Shown here: positions 40,552-50,456 of the stretch, one piece after another
How positions within the stretch are numbered: position 1 is the stretch's first letter
How the letters are laid out: each line of letters begins with the position of its first letter
Assembly (NCBI RefSeq): GCF_001544875.2
Contig: NZ_FCOA02000016.1
Coordinates: 108,631-172,630, forward strand
Length of the DNA stretch: 64,000 bases
Reading direction: 5' to 3'
Source: Caballeronia hypogeia
Lineage (GTDB): Bacteria; Pseudomonadota; Gammaproteobacteria; Burkholderiales; Burkholderiaceae
Made by a program: the position numbers and the translations under genes
The notes under the pieces: model-generated
What the model saw: only the letters and a program-made list of their open reading frames with translations
Told to the model about the DNA's origin: nothing
The model's database searches: none

Positions 40552-41655
40552 GTGAAGAGACGCAAGGTTATTGTCACAGTAGGAACCCGCCCGGAAGCCG
40601 TCAAGATGGCGCCGCTCATCAAACGGCTTCAGCAAGAAACGTGGGCGGAATGTCGTGTCCTGGCGACGGCCCAGCATCGCGGCATGCTGGATCAGGTGTT
40701 GCGCCTGTTCGATATCAAAGCCGATATCGACCTGGATATCATGCAGCCTAACCAGTCCTTGCCGACACTGACGGCGCGCCTCACCACGAGGCTGGATGAG
40801 GTGCTGGAGTCGGAGCAGCCTGATGTGCTGCTTGCGCAAGGCGACACGACCACCGTACTGACGGCCGCCCTGGCCTGCTTCTACCGGCGCATTCCATTCG
40901 GTCACGTCGAGGCTGGTCTACGCACGGGCGATCTATCCAATCCGTTCCCGGAGGAAATGAACCGCGTTGTCGCCAGCCGGTTGGCGCGCTGGCACTTCGC
41001 GCCTACGCAGGGTTCGAAAGACAACCTTATGAGGGAAGGCATCGAGGAGTCGGCCATTCACGTCACGGGCAATACGGTCATCGACGCGCTGCTGCACGTG
41101 GCCGACCGTTGCGACGACGCGTCGCCCTATAAGGGTGAACAACGGCTCATTCTCGTGACTTCGCATCGTCGCGAAAATTTCGGCGAAGCGTTCCAGGGCA
41201 TCCTGCGTGCGATCAAGTCCGTTGCCGACAAGAATTTGGACGTGCACATACTGTATCCGGTTCATCCGAATCCGAATGTCCGTGACGCTGCCTATGCGCA
41301 ACTGAGCGGTCACCCGCGCATTACTTTGTGCGAACCACTCGATTACCTGCCCTTCGTCGCAGCGATGAAGCAGGCGCATCTGATACTGACCGACTCGGGT
41401 GGCGTGCAGGAGGAAGCGCCGGCGCTCGCGAAGCCGGTGCTCGTGATGAGGCGCGAGACCGAGCGTCCCGAAGCCGTCGCGCACGACGTGGTGAAACTCG
41501 TCGGAACCGACTACGACGAGATCGTCAGCAGTGTGCAGCGTCTGCTGGACGACCCGGCCGAGTACAAACGCATGGCGCGTGGCGTGTCGCCCTACGGCGA
41601 TGGATTCGCGTCGGGCCGCATCGTCGACGTCTTGAAAAACCATTTCGACGTATAG
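40552..41655 (+). CDS. wecB: UDP-N-acetylglucosamine 2-epimerase (non-hydrolysing)
   Basis: A 367-residue enzyme converting UDP-GlcNAc to UDP-ManNAc, normal length. It has TVGTRPEAVKMAPLI at the N-terminus, the catalytic-region residues in QGDTTT, HVEAGLRTGD, PFPEEMNR and TSHRREN, and the GVQEEAPALAKPVLVMR segment of the UDP site, with Ser/Gly of TDSGG before it. The start is GTG (40552) with a GGAA-type ribosome site. It is the last gene of the locus and indicates ManNAc or a derivative in the exported glycan or its linkage unit. No wecC follows. Confidence 0.95.
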   Translation: MKRRKVIVTVGTRPEAVKMAPLIKRLQQETWAECRVLATAQHRGMLDQVLRLFDIKADIDLDIMQPNQSLPTLTARLTTRLDEVLESEQPDVLLAQGDTTTVLTAALACFYRRIPFGHVEAGLRTGDLSNPFPEEMNRVVASRLARWHFAPTQGSKDNLMREGIEESAIHVTGNTVIDALLHVADRCDDASPYKGEQRLILVTSHRRENFGEAFQGILRAIKSVADKNLDVHILYPVHPNPNVRDAAYAQLSGHPRITLCEPLDYLPFVAAMKQAHLILTDSGGVQEEAPALAKPVLVMRRETERPEAVAHDVVKLVGTDYDEIVSSVQRLLDDPAEYKRMARGVSPYGDGFASGRIVDVLKNHFDV

Positions 41656-42024
41656 GCTCGCCTTTCATGCTGGCGGCGCGGCCGATAAACGGGCATCGAT
41701 CGTGCAGCCGAATCGTCAGGTCGGCCGTGAAGGCGGAGTCACAGGTACGAACTGAAGTGGTGTAGTCTGGCGTCCGGTTGCATTCTTCGAAATACGCAAT
41801 TCGCTCGCCGCGTACGCGATGAGTTCGTGCGTATTCGAAATCGCCGACTGCTGCGCCACGCGAAATCGGGTGGAGCGGCCTCCGCTTCGTCGCGGTGCCC
41901 GGGCGCGGCGACGTATCAGGCCGCATCGACGCCGATGCCGCTCATCGCGCCCGTGCCGATTCTGGCGATCATCGCCCTGGCCGAGGCTACGCTGGCATAC
42001 TGCTGGCTCGCGTAACCCTCGCCA
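41656..42024. other. Intergenic stretch between wecB and the chemoreceptor gene
   Basis: About 370 bases between convergent genes. Small frames occur but none looks coding, and I see no strong terminator or repeat. Confidence 0.45.
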
Positions 42025-43602
42025 TCACGCGATGCACGCGACGTACTCCACCTTCTCCACCTGAAACACCGCAACCGCCTGCCGCAACGACTCGGCCTGT
42101 TCCGCGAGCGACTGCGCGGCGGCCGACGCTTCCTCGACGAGCGCCGCGTTCTGCTGCGTGACTTCATCCATCTGCGCGACGGCCACGTTGACCTGATCGA
42201 TGCCCATGCGCTGCTCGCCGGACGCGGCGGCCACTTCGTTCATGATCGCCGTCACGCGGTTCACCGATGCAACCAGCCCTTCGATGGTGCCGCCCGCATG
42301 CTCGACCAGCGCCGAGCCGTTCGAGACGCGCGCGGTCGAATCCTCGATGAGCGCCTTGATCTCTTTCGCGGCCACGGCGCTGCGCTGCGCGAGCGCGCGC
42401 ACTTCGCCGGCCACGACTGCGAAGCCGCGTCCCTGATCGCCCGCGCGCGCCGCTTCCACGGCGGCGTTGAGCGCGAGAATATTGGTCTGAAACGCGATGC
42501 CCTCGATCACGCCGATGATGTCCGCCATATGCGACGATGCCTGCGCGATGCCACGCATCGTGGCGACGACATCGCTGACGGTATCGCCGCCGCGGGTTGC
42601 GTCGCCGCACGCGCGGGTCGCGGCGTCGGTGCCGGCGGACGCGTTGTCGGCGTTGCGGGCGACGGTGCTCGCGAGCTCCTCCATGCTTGCCGCCGTTTCT
42701 TCCAGCGACGCCGCCTGCGACTCGGTGCGCTTCGACAGATCGACGGTGCCCTGCGCGATTTCCCCAGCCGCTTCGGCGATCGCCGCGCTCGACGCCTGAA
42801 TGCCGAGCACGATCGTGTTGAGGCGCGTGCGCATGGTTTCGAGCGAGACCATCAGGCTGTCGGGATTGCGATGTGCGACGTTGATCGGCTCGCGCAGATT
42901 GCCTTGCGCGATGCGCGCCGCGAGCGCCTTGGCTTCGCCCGGCTCGCCGCCGAGCGCGCACGTGAGGTCGCGCGTGATGATGAGCGCGGCCGCGATGCCG
43001 GACAGCGCCGCGAGCACGCCGAGCGCGATCATGATCATGCGTGCGCGCGCGTAGGCGGCGTCCGCGTCGCGGTTCGCAATCCGGTTCTGCTCGTCCTGCA
43101 GCGCGACCATCTCGCGCGCGGCGTTCATCCAGTTGCGCTGCACCGGGCGCAATTCGTCGATCAGCACGCGAATCGCGGCTTGTTGCTCGCGCGCTTCCGC
43201 AAGCGATATGGCTTTCCCGATGATCGGCGCGGCGGCGGATTCGCTCGCGCGCAGCTTGTCGAGCAGGGCGAATTCTTCGGCCGTTGCGTGATCGGCCTTG
43301 AAGCGTGCGCCGAGCGTATCGAACGACTGTGCGTAACCCCGCGCCTGCGTGCGGATGCGTTCCTTCTCCGCTTCGACCGCCGCGATGTCGCTCAGCAGCG
43401 CGATATTGCGCAGCGCGATCATCCGGTCGCTGATCGAAAGCGCGAGCGCGTGCGCGAGCCGCGCTTCCTCGTTGTTGACCTCGACCACTTCGTCGAACCG
43501 CGCCTGGATCTGCGCCATGCTGACGAGCCCGAAGGCAAGCACCGCGCCCAGCATCGACAGCACCGTGCCGAAGCTCAGGCCCAGTTTCGTGACTACCTTC
43601 AT
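42025..43602 (-). CDS. Methyl-accepting chemotaxis protein
   Basis: A 525-residue inner-membrane chemoreceptor. A first membrane helix (residues about 8-30) is followed by a periplasmic four-helix-bundle-type sensor (about 31-190), a second helix (about 190-212), HAMP and a long cytoplasmic signalling coil. The hairpin tip that contacts CheA/CheW is present as IEGIAFQTNILALNAAVEAARAGDQGRGFAVVAGEVRALAQRSA. No C-terminal pentapeptide CheR/CheB tether is visible (ends YVACIA). It is a single gene with no che partners. The ligand is unknown. Confidence 0.93.
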   Translation of the reverse strand: MKVVTKLGLSFGTVLSMLGAVLAFGLVSMAQIQARFDEVVEVNNEEARLAHALALSISDRMIALRNIALLSDIAAVEAEKERIRTQARGYAQSFDTLGARFKADHATAEEFALLDKLRASESAAAPIIGKAISLAEAREQQAAIRVLIDELRPVQRNWMNAAREMVALQDEQNRIANRDADAAYARARMIMIALGVLAALSGIAAALIITRDLTCALGGEPGEAKALAARIAQGNLREPINVAHRNPDSLMVSLETMRTRLNTIVLGIQASSAAIAEAAGEIAQGTVDLSKRTESQAASLEETAASMEELASTVARNADNASAGTDAATRACGDATRGGDTVSDVVATMRGIAQASSHMADIIGVIEGIAFQTNILALNAAVEAARAGDQGRGFAVVAGEVRALAQRSAVAAKEIKALIEDSTARVSNGSALVEHAGGTIEGLVASVNRVTAIMNEVAAASGEQRMGIDQVNVAVAQMDEVTQQNAALVEEASAAAQSLAEQAESLRQAVAVFQVEKVEYVACIA

Positions 43603-43674
43603 GTATCGAACTCCCCGTAGACAGTTGCAAAGCCTCTTTCTTTCAAGCTGTTTACGGAGCGAATTCGCTTTACT

Positions 43675-45138
43675 TTATGGTGCTTTCGATACTTGTTGCG
43701 CATCGCGAACGGCTGATGCAACGGGCGATCCCATCGCCTGGAACAGTGCTGCCGTGTCGCTCATGCGCGCGCTGCTCGCGCGGATCGTGGAGAGGCGCGC
43801 ATCGAGGTATTGCTGCTCGCTGCCACGCGCGGCGCGCGGCGCAATCGCGCCGAGACGCACGCGCGCCGCCGCATCCGCCGATACATCGCGTGCCTTGCTG
43901 CTCGCGGTATCGGCGAAGGCGAGCGCTTCGCTGTCGGTTTCGAGCGCGGCCAGCGTGTTCGCGACGTTCTGGAACGCCGCGAGCACGGTCTGCCGGTACT
44001 GCTCGACGGCGGCGTCATACGTGGCGATGGCCGCGCGCCGTTGCGCGCGCAGCGCGCCGCCATGAAAAATCGGCTGCGACAGCGACGCGCCCACGCTCCA
44101 CAGCGCCCCCGCGCCCGAGAGCGCGGTCGGCCAGTCGAAGCCGCCTTTGCCCATCGATGCGGATATCGACAGGCTCGGGAACATCTGCGCCGTCGCGACG
44201 CCGACCTGCGCGGCGGCGGCCTTCAATGCGCTGTCGGCGGCCTGAATGTCGGGGCGCGTTCGCAGCAGTTCGGAGGGCAGCACGACCGGCACGTCGGACG
44301 GCACCGTGAGGCCCGTAAGGTCGAGATCGTCGGGTGCCCGGTCCGGCGTGCGTCCGAGCAGCACGGCCAGAGCATGACGCGTCGCGAGCCATTGCGCGCT
44401 CAAGCCCGGCAACGAAGCGGCGAGCGACGCCGCGTTCTGCTGCGCGGCGAGCATATCGGCGCGCGATGCGGAGCCGAGCGCGTAGCGGCGTTCGGCGTCA
44501 TGCGCGTCGTCGTTGGCGAGCGCAACGAGTCGTTCGGTCACGTCGAGCTGAGCATGCAGCGCAGCCGCGCCGATCGCGCCGGTGACGATGTTCGCCGCGA
44601 GCGCACGCCGCGCCGCATCGAGCTGAAATGCCTGTTGATCGACTTGCGCGGCGAGCGATGCGTTTTCGTAGCGCGCCGCGCCGAACAGATCGAAAGTGTA
44701 TTGAGCCTGAATCTGCCCGACGAAAAGGTTGTAGAGCACGGTAGGCGGACCGGCCTCCGGAATGCCGAGGCCGCGCTGACGCGTTGCCTGGCCGCCGGCA
44801 TCGATCCGCGGGAGCAGCGACGAGCCCACTTGCGCGCGCAACTGCTCGCGCGCGGCGACGAGGCCCTTGTCCGCCGCAGCGAGATTCGGGCTGGCGCGCA
44901 GACCTTCATCGACGAGCGCGTTCAACGCATCCGATCGATAAAGCTTCCACCATTCAGGCACGGGCGTGGCGCCCGTCACGAAGCGCTGCGACGCGCCTTC
45001 GGCCATCACGCTCAGCTCGGCCTGAGGCTGTGCGCCATAGTGCGCGGGTTGCGGCATCGCGGGCGGCTTGCCATCGGGGCCGAGCGCGCATGCGCCGAGC
45101 ATGGCGCAGACGGCAATCAGCGCGTAAGTGCGATTCAT
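43675..45138 (-). CDS. RND efflux outer-membrane channel (NodT/OprM family)
   Basis: A 487-residue TolC-like outer-membrane factor. The N-terminus is a lipoprotein signal (VCAMLGAC, lipobox Cys at residue 16), then PEWWKLYRSDALNALVDEGLRASPNL and two repeated alpha-barrel halves, with LLRTRPDIQAAD marking the second. The start ATG 45138 overlaps the RND pump stop by four bases and has GGAG about seven bases upstream; a longer frame lacks a ribosome site. Third gene of the adaptor-pump-channel operon. Confidence 0.92.
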   Translation of the reverse strand: MNRTYALIAVCAMLGACALGPDGKPPAMPQPAHYGAQPQAELSVMAEGASQRFVTGATPVPEWWKLYRSDALNALVDEGLRASPNLAAADKGLVAAREQLRAQVGSSLLPRIDAGGQATRQRGLGIPEAGPPTVLYNLFVGQIQAQYTFDLFGAARYENASLAAQVDQQAFQLDAARRALAANIVTGAIGAAALHAQLDVTERLVALANDDAHDAERRYALGSASRADMLAAQQNAASLAASLPGLSAQWLATRHALAVLLGRTPDRAPDDLDLTGLTVPSDVPVVLPSELLRTRPDIQAADSALKAAAAQVGVATAQMFPSLSISASMGKGGFDWPTALSGAGALWSVGASLSQPIFHGGALRAQRRAAIATYDAAVEQYRQTVLAAFQNVANTLAALETDSEALAFADTASSKARDVSADAAARVRLGAIAPRAARGSEQQYLDARLSTIRASSARMSDTAALFQAMGSPVASAVRDAQQVSKAP

Positions 45139-48100
45139 GACGATGCTCCTTCGCGTTCGTCGGGCTTCACGCGGAACCACGTGGCATAGAGCGCGGGCAG
45201 AAAGAAGAGGGTGAGCACGGTCGCGCTCGTGATGCCGCCCATCAGCGCGGTCGCCATCGGGCCGAAGAAGTTGCTGCGCAGAAGCGGAATCAGCGCGAGC
45301 ACGGCGGCGGCGGCCGTCAGCGTGATTGGCCGGAAGCGCCGCACCGTTGCGCCGATGATCGCGTCGAAACGCCCGTGGCCGGAGGCGATGTCCTGCTCGA
45401 TCTGATCGACCAGGATCACCGAGTTGCGCATGATGATGCCGAACATGGCGATCACGCCCAACATCGCGACGAAGCCGAACGGCTTGCCGAATGCGAGCAG
45501 CGTCGCGACCACGCCGATCAATCCGAGCGGCGCGGTGAGCACGACCATCATCACGCGCGAGAAGCTTTGCAGCTGGATCATCAGGAGCGTGAGCACGACG
45601 ATCACCATGACTGGAATCTGCGCGTTGATCGACGCCTGACCTTTGCCGCTTTCCTCGACCGGGCCGCCCACCTCGATGCGATAACCCACCGGCAGTGCAT
45701 GGCGAATCTCGTCGAGCTTCCTGTCGATGGTGTGCGTAACGTCGATGCCCTGCGCGTCGCCCTTCACATCCGATTGCACGGTAATGGTCGGCTGGCGGTC
45801 GCGTTCCCAGATCACGCCGTATTCGAGCGTATCGACGACGCGGCCCAGCGCGCCCAGCGGCACGGGACCATGCGGTGTGGGCATCGCGAGCGTGGCGAGT
45901 CTCGACGGATCGACGCGTTCCGCGCGCGGCGCACGCAGATCGACGCTGATGAGCTTGTCGCGTTCGCGATACTGCGTGACCGTGGTGCCAGTCAGCGACA
46001 TCGCAAGGAAGCTTGCAATGTCCTGCGACGTGACGCCTGCATCGCGCGCCTTCTGCTGGTCGATTTCGAAGCGCACCGAGCGCTCCGAAGGCTCGTCCCA
46101 GTCGAACTGCACGTTGGTCGTGCGCGAGTCCGCGCGCATGTCGGCGGCGACGCGTTCGGCGATGTGACGCACCGTGCCGATGTCATCGCCGCTCACGCGA
46201 AACTGCACCGGATAACCCACAGGCGGCCCATTTTCCAGCCGCGACAGACGCGTGCGCACGGCGGGGAAGCGCTCGCGCAACATCGGGTCGAGCCAGCGCG
46301 CGAGCGCTTCGCGCGCTTCGACCGACTTGGCGGTGACGACGAACTGCGCGAAGTTGGGCGTCGGCAATTGCTGATCGAGCGGCAGATAGAAGCGCGGTGC
46401 GCCGGTACCGACGAAGCTCACCACGTGATCGATTTCATCGCGGCCCTTCAGTGCCTCTTCGAGGCGCTTCGCTTCGCGCAAGCTCGCATCGAACGATGCG
46501 CCTTCCTGCAGGCGAACGTCGATCAGCAACTCGGGACGATCCGAACTCGGGAAGAACTGCTGCGGCACGAGCGAGAAGCCCGCCATCGCGATGACGAACA
46601 GCGCGACGGTGATCGCCAGCACCACGAAGCGCCGCTTCACGCACCAGCCGACCCAGCGGCGCAGGCGTCCATAGAACTTCGTGTCGTAGATGTCGTGCTC
46701 GTGATCGTCGGGCAGATGCGCTTGCTTCTTGCGCTCCGGAAGCAGCTGGTAGCCGAGCAGCGGAATCAGCACGACTGCGGCGAGCCACGATGCGATCAGC
46801 GCGATCGCCGATACTTCGAAGATCGAACGCGTGTATTCGCCCGTGCTCGATTTCGCAAGCGCGATCGGCAGAAAGCCCGCGACCGTGACGAGCGTGCCGG
46901 TCAACATGGGGAACGCGGTGCTCGTGTACGCGAACGCGGCGGCGCGCGCGCGGTTCCACCCTTGTTCGAGCTTCACGGCCATCATCTCGACGGCGATGAT
47001 CGCGTCATCGACCAGCAGGCCGAGCGCGAGAATCAGCGTGCCGAGCGAGACCTTGTGCAAGCCGATATCGAACAGATACATGAAGAGCGCGGTCACGGCG
47101 AGCACGATCGGAATCGAAATCACGACGACCATGCCCGTGCGCACGCCGAGCGACACCAGACTCACGATCAGCACGATGATGATGGCTTCGGCCACAGCTT
47201 CGAGAAAGTCGTCCACCGAATTCGAGACCGCATGCGGCATGCTGGACACTTCGGTCAGCTTCAGCCCGGCGGGCAATTGCGCGCGCAGCTTCGTCATCTC
47301 CGCATCGAGCGACTTGCCGAGACGCACGACGTCCTCGCCCGGCTGCATCGTGACGCCGATGCCGAGCACGGGCGTCCCCGCCGAGCGCATCTGCGTGACG
47401 GGCGGATCGATGTAGCCGCGTTTGATCGTCGCGATATCGCCCAGACGGAACGATCGGCCGTTCACGTTGATGAGCGTGTCGGCGAGGGCGTCGACGCTCC
47501 TGAACTGGCCGCTCGGACGCACGAACACGCGATCGTTGGGCGTCGTCAGAACGCCCGCCGGCGACACGGCGTTCTGCCCGTCGATCGCCTGTGCGATCTG
47601 CTGCGGCGAGATGTTCAGGCGCGTGAGCGTCGTGTTGGGAATCTCGACATAGACGCGTTCCTCCTGTTCGCCGAAGTAGTCGACCTTGCCTACGCCCGGC
47701 ACGCGCAGCAGCACGGTGCGCAACGAATCCGCGTAATCGTGCAGTTGCGCGGGCGAGAAGCCGTCGCCTTCGAGCGCGTAGATGTTGGTGTAGACGTCGC
47801 CGAACTCGTCGTTGAAGAACGGGCCTTGCACGCCGGGCGGCAAGGTCGCGGCGATATCGCCCACCTTCTTGCGAATCTGATACCACTCCTCGGGCACGTC
47901 CTTCGGGGGCGCGGAGTCCTTCATCTGAAAGAACAGCAGCGATTCGCCAGGGCGCGAATAGCTGCGCATGAAGTCCGTATTCGGCGTTTCCTGCAGCTTG
48001 CGCGCGATGCGGTCGGTCACTTCCTCCTGCACCTGCCGCGCGGTCGCGCCGGGCCAGAACGTGCGGATGACCATCACGCGGAACGTGAACGGCGGATCTT

Positions 48101-48257
48101 CCGATTGCGCGAGCCGCGTGTACGAGAGGATGCCGAAGAGCGTCGCCATCGCGATCAGGAACACGACGAGCGCGCGATGCCGGAGCGCCCACGCCGAGAG
48201 ATTGAAACGGCCTTCTTCGTGACGATATGCGTTGTCGACTTCGCGGTGCTCGCTCAT
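45135..48257 (-). CDS. RND efflux pump (HAE1 family)
   Basis: A 1040-residue inner-membrane proton/drug antiporter of AcrB type. Two repeats of one helix, large periplasmic loop and five helices are visible. The proton-relay Asp pair lies in TM4 (LGLLVDDAIIAVEMM). The porter and docking regions include EEVTDRIARKLQETPNTD and PPVTQMRS. It ends LFFLPALYATWFRVKP, as HAE1 pumps do. Genes on both sides overlap by four bases, forming a complete tripartite pump. The drug spectrum cannot be predicted. Confidence 0.95.
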   Translation of the reverse strand: MSEHREVDNAYRHEEGRFNLSAWALRHRALVVFLIAMATLFGILSYTRLAQSEDPPFTFRVMVIRTFWPGATARQVQEEVTDRIARKLQETPNTDFMRSYSRPGESLLFFQMKDSAPPKDVPEEWYQIRKKVGDIAATLPPGVQGPFFNDEFGDVYTNIYALEGDGFSPAQLHDYADSLRTVLLRVPGVGKVDYFGEQEERVYVEIPNTTLTRLNISPQQIAQAIDGQNAVSPAGVLTTPNDRVFVRPSGQFRSVDALADTLINVNGRSFRLGDIATIKRGYIDPPVTQMRSAGTPVLGIGVTMQPGEDVVRLGKSLDAEMTKLRAQLPAGLKLTEVSSMPHAVSNSVDDFLEAVAEAIIIVLIVSLVSLGVRTGMVVVISIPIVLAVTALFMYLFDIGLHKVSLGTLILALGLLVDDAIIAVEMMAVKLEQGWNRARAAAFAYTSTAFPMLTGTLVTVAGFLPIALAKSSTGEYTRSIFEVSAIALIASWLAAVVLIPLLGYQLLPERKKQAHLPDDHEHDIYDTKFYGRLRRWVGWCVKRRFVVLAITVALFVIAMAGFSLVPQQFFPSSDRPELLIDVRLQEGASFDASLREAKRLEEALKGRDEIDHVVSFVGTGAPRFYLPLDQQLPTPNFAQFVVTAKSVEAREALARWLDPMLRERFPAVRTRLSRLENGPPVGYPVQFRVSGDDIGTVRHIAERVAADMRADSRTTNVQFDWDEPSERSVRFEIDQQKARDAGVTSQDIASFLAMSLTGTTVTQYRERDKLISVDLRAPRAERVDPSRLATLAMPTPHGPVPLGALGRVVDTLEYGVIWERDRQPTITVQSDVKGDAQGIDVTHTIDRKLDEIRHALPVGYRIEVGGPVEESGKGQASINAQIPVMVIVVLTLLMIQLQSFSRVMMVVLTAPLGLIGVVATLLAFGKPFGFVAMLGVIAMFGIIMRNSVILVDQIEQDIASGHGRFDAIIGATVRRFRPITLTAAAAVLALIPLLRSNFFGPMATALMGGITSATVLTLFFLPALYATWFRVKPDEREGASS

Positions 48258-49375
48258 GACGCGAAGTCCTCGGGATGCAGCGGCGCGACCACCCGCACCT
48301 TTTCACCGGCGGAGACCGTATGCACGCCTTGCCACACGATGCGCTCGCCCGCCTGCACGCCGCCCGCGAGCGTCACCGTGCGCTCGCCATAGCGCGCGAC
48401 CTCGACGCGTCTCAGTTCGAGCGCGTCGCCCGGTTGCTTCACGATCCACACGGCGGGATGGCCGTTGTCGTGAAACAGCGCCGTCGACGGAATCGTGAAC
48501 GCGCCTTTCATCGCATTCGTGGCTGCGAACGCGATATCCGCCGTCATGCCGAGACGCACGTCGGAAGTCGGTGCTTCGAGTGTGAGCTTCGCGCGCCAGG
48601 TGCGGCTTTGCGTGTCGGCGGCCGGCGAGAGTTCGCGCACGCGCGCCTTGAAGGTCTGCTTCGGCAGCGCCGCGAGCCTGACGGCGGCTTCGTTGCCGAC
48701 GGCGAACGCACCGAGCGCGGCTTCGGGTACGTCGCAGATCACGTCGATATCGCCGCTCCATGCGAGCGTGTAGACGGCCTGACCCGCCGTGACGTTCTGG
48801 CCGGTGTCGGCTTGCTCGGCCGTGATGACGCCCGCGTGATCGGCACTGAGGGTCGCGTAACGGAGCTGATCGGCGGAAAGTCCCGCCTGCTGCTGCGCCT
48901 GATTGCGCTGCGCGAGCGCGGACGCATACGCGTTCTGCGTCTGTTCGAGCTGCGCGGGGGCGATGAGGTTTTCGGCGGCCTGCGCGCGATCGCGGCCGAG
49001 TTGCTGCTTCGCATAGACGAGCTGATGCTCGGCGGCTTCGAGTTGCGCGCGGGTGCTCGCGCTGTTCTTTTCGACATCGGCGGGATCGAGCCGGGCGACG
49101 ACCTGTCCGGCCTTCACGATATCGCCGAGCCGCGCGCGCCGCTCGAGAATCTTGCCGTTGATGCGAAAGGACAGCGGCGTCGAATAACGCGGCTGAATCT
49201 GGCCGGGCAGGCTCGCGGTGCTCGCCTGACCGTCCGCTTTCGCTGCCACGGCGACGACGGGACGCGGCGCGGGCGCGGGCGCTTCATGCCGCTGGCACGC
49301 AACGAGCGAAATACAGGCGATGGGAACCAGAGCAGCGCGCGCGACGACGGCCGCGGGGGCATGGAAGAGCTTCAC
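48254..49375 (-). CDS. RND efflux periplasmic adaptor (lipoprotein)
   Basis: A 373-residue membrane fusion protein of the AcrA/MexA type. It has a lipoprotein signal (ISLVACQ), a barrel-sandwich first half (GDIVKAGQVVARLDPADV), an alpha hairpin (about 110-170), the second barrel-sandwich half (DHAGVITAEQADTGQNVTAGQAVYTLAW), and beta-barrel and membrane-proximal domains with DVRLGMTADIAF. It is the first gene of the operon, divergent from the TetR regulator. Confidence 0.93.
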   Translation of the reverse strand: MKLFHAPAAVVARAALVPIACISLVACQRHEAPAPAPRPVVAVAAKADGQASTASLPGQIQPRYSTPLSFRINGKILERRARLGDIVKAGQVVARLDPADVEKNSASTRAQLEAAEHQLVYAKQQLGRDRAQAAENLIAPAQLEQTQNAYASALAQRNQAQQQAGLSADQLRYATLSADHAGVITAEQADTGQNVTAGQAVYTLAWSGDIDVICDVPEAALGAFAVGNEAAVRLAALPKQTFKARVRELSPAADTQSRTWRAKLTLEAPTSDVRLGMTADIAFAATNAMKGAFTIPSTALFHDNGHPAVWIVKQPGDALELRRVEVARYGERTVTLAGGVQAGERIVWQGVHTVSAGEKVRVVAPLHPEDFAS

Positions 49376-49562
49376 GAAAACCTCGGCGCCCGCGAGGGCA
49401 GGGAGCGGCGCGCCTGATGAAACCGGTCGCGCGGCAGTGGGCGATGCAAGGAAAGATCCGGCGCCCGGGTTCGAAAAGCGAGCCGGTGGCGCAGCTCAGG
49501 ACGAGGGCCTGAAAGCGCCGCCCGGCAAGGGTTTCGGCGATCCGGACGTGAATACGACGTGA

Positions 49563-49592
49563 ATTCTAATACACACTTGTATTCGAATGCAA
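49563..49592 (-). promoter_or_regulatory. Promoter and TetR operator of the RND operon
   Basis: On the minus strand TTGCAT (49587-49592) and TAGAAT (49563-49568) are 18 bases apart, a good sigma-70 match. An inverted repeat, arms AATACA and TGTATT around CACT (49568-49583), lies between them. It is also about 50 bases upstream of the TetR start, so one site could repress both. Confidence 0.7.
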
Positions 49593-49631
49593 AGTCGGAT
49601 TTGTAAGCTGCGCAATGCTACACTTTCGCGC

Positions 49632-50255
49632 ATGAAACCAGTACGTCTCACCCGCGAGCAGAGCCGTGATCAGACGCGCCAGCGTCTGCTCGACGCTGCG
49701 CAGGCAGTCTTCACGAAGAAGGGCTTCGGCGCATCGAGCGTCGAGGACGTGGCTGCCGACGCGGGCTATTCGCGCGGCGCGTTTTATTCGAATTTCGCAA
49801 GCAAGGCCGAGTTGTTGCTCGAGGTGCTCAAGCGCGATCACGACGTGATCATGCAGCGTCTCTCGACCCTGTTCGAGGACGACGAAGCCTCGCGCGCGGA
49901 CATGGAAGCGCGCGTGCTGCAGTACTACAGCGAGTGCTATCAGAACAACGCGTGCTTTTTGCTGTGGGTCGAAGCGAAGCTGCACGCGAGCCGCGACCCG
50001 ACATTCCGCGCGAGCTTCAACGCGCTGATGCGCGAATTGCGCCAGACCACCACCGACTACATCAGCGCGTTTTCCGAGCGTGTCGGCACGCCGCTCACGA
50101 TGCCCGCCGAACAGATGGCGCTCGGCCTGATCGCGCTGTGCGACGGCGTGCAGTTCTTCTATTCGTCCGACCCGCAGTCGGTGCCGGCGCAATTTGCCGA
50201 GGACGTGCTAGGGCAGTTCTTCAGGCGCGTGGTGCTGAGCGGCGGCACCGACTGA
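49632..50255 (+). CDS. TetR-family regulator of the efflux operon
   Basis: A 207-residue TetR/AcrR repressor. Residues about 10-56 form the HTH (RQRLLDAAQAVFTKKGFGASSVEDVAADAGYSRGAFYSNFASKAEL), and a helical ligand domain follows. ATG 49632 starts the protein at the usual distance from the HTH; an upstream in-frame ATG would overlap the operator. It is divergent from the RND adaptor-pump-channel operon, with a palindromic operator between, so it is almost certainly the local repressor. Confidence 0.93.
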   Translation: MKPVRLTREQSRDQTRQRLLDAAQAVFTKKGFGASSVEDVAADAGYSRGAFYSNFASKAELLLEVLKRDHDVIMQRLSTLFEDDEASRADMEARVLQYYSECYQNNACFLLWVEAKLHASRDPTFRASFNALMRELRQTTTDYISAFSERVGTPLTMPAEQMALGLIALCDGVQFFYSSDPQSVPAQFAEDVLGQFFRRVVLSGGTD

Positions 50256-50456
50256 CGCAAGTCGCTCGCCGCGCGCGACGACGACGACGACGCGCATTGC
50301 CGATGGCACGCCGGATTTCGATAAGCTAATCTTTCTCGCGAGAGCCGAAGAGGCCGCGCGTGCAGCGTTTCGAATTCGCGGGCAATCTCGCGAATCGACA
50401 CGAGCCGATGGCAATGAAACCAACTGATCGGGGATGACTTCCTGGAGGCAGTCTCC

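Noticed and set aside
45375..48392. 1005-codon plus-strand frame opposite the RND pump
   Set aside because: Antisense shadow in a high-GC gene, rich in Arg, His and Asp, no domain.
50277..50296. GAC trinucleotide run
   Set aside because: Short low-complexity run in an intergenic gap; no sign of function.
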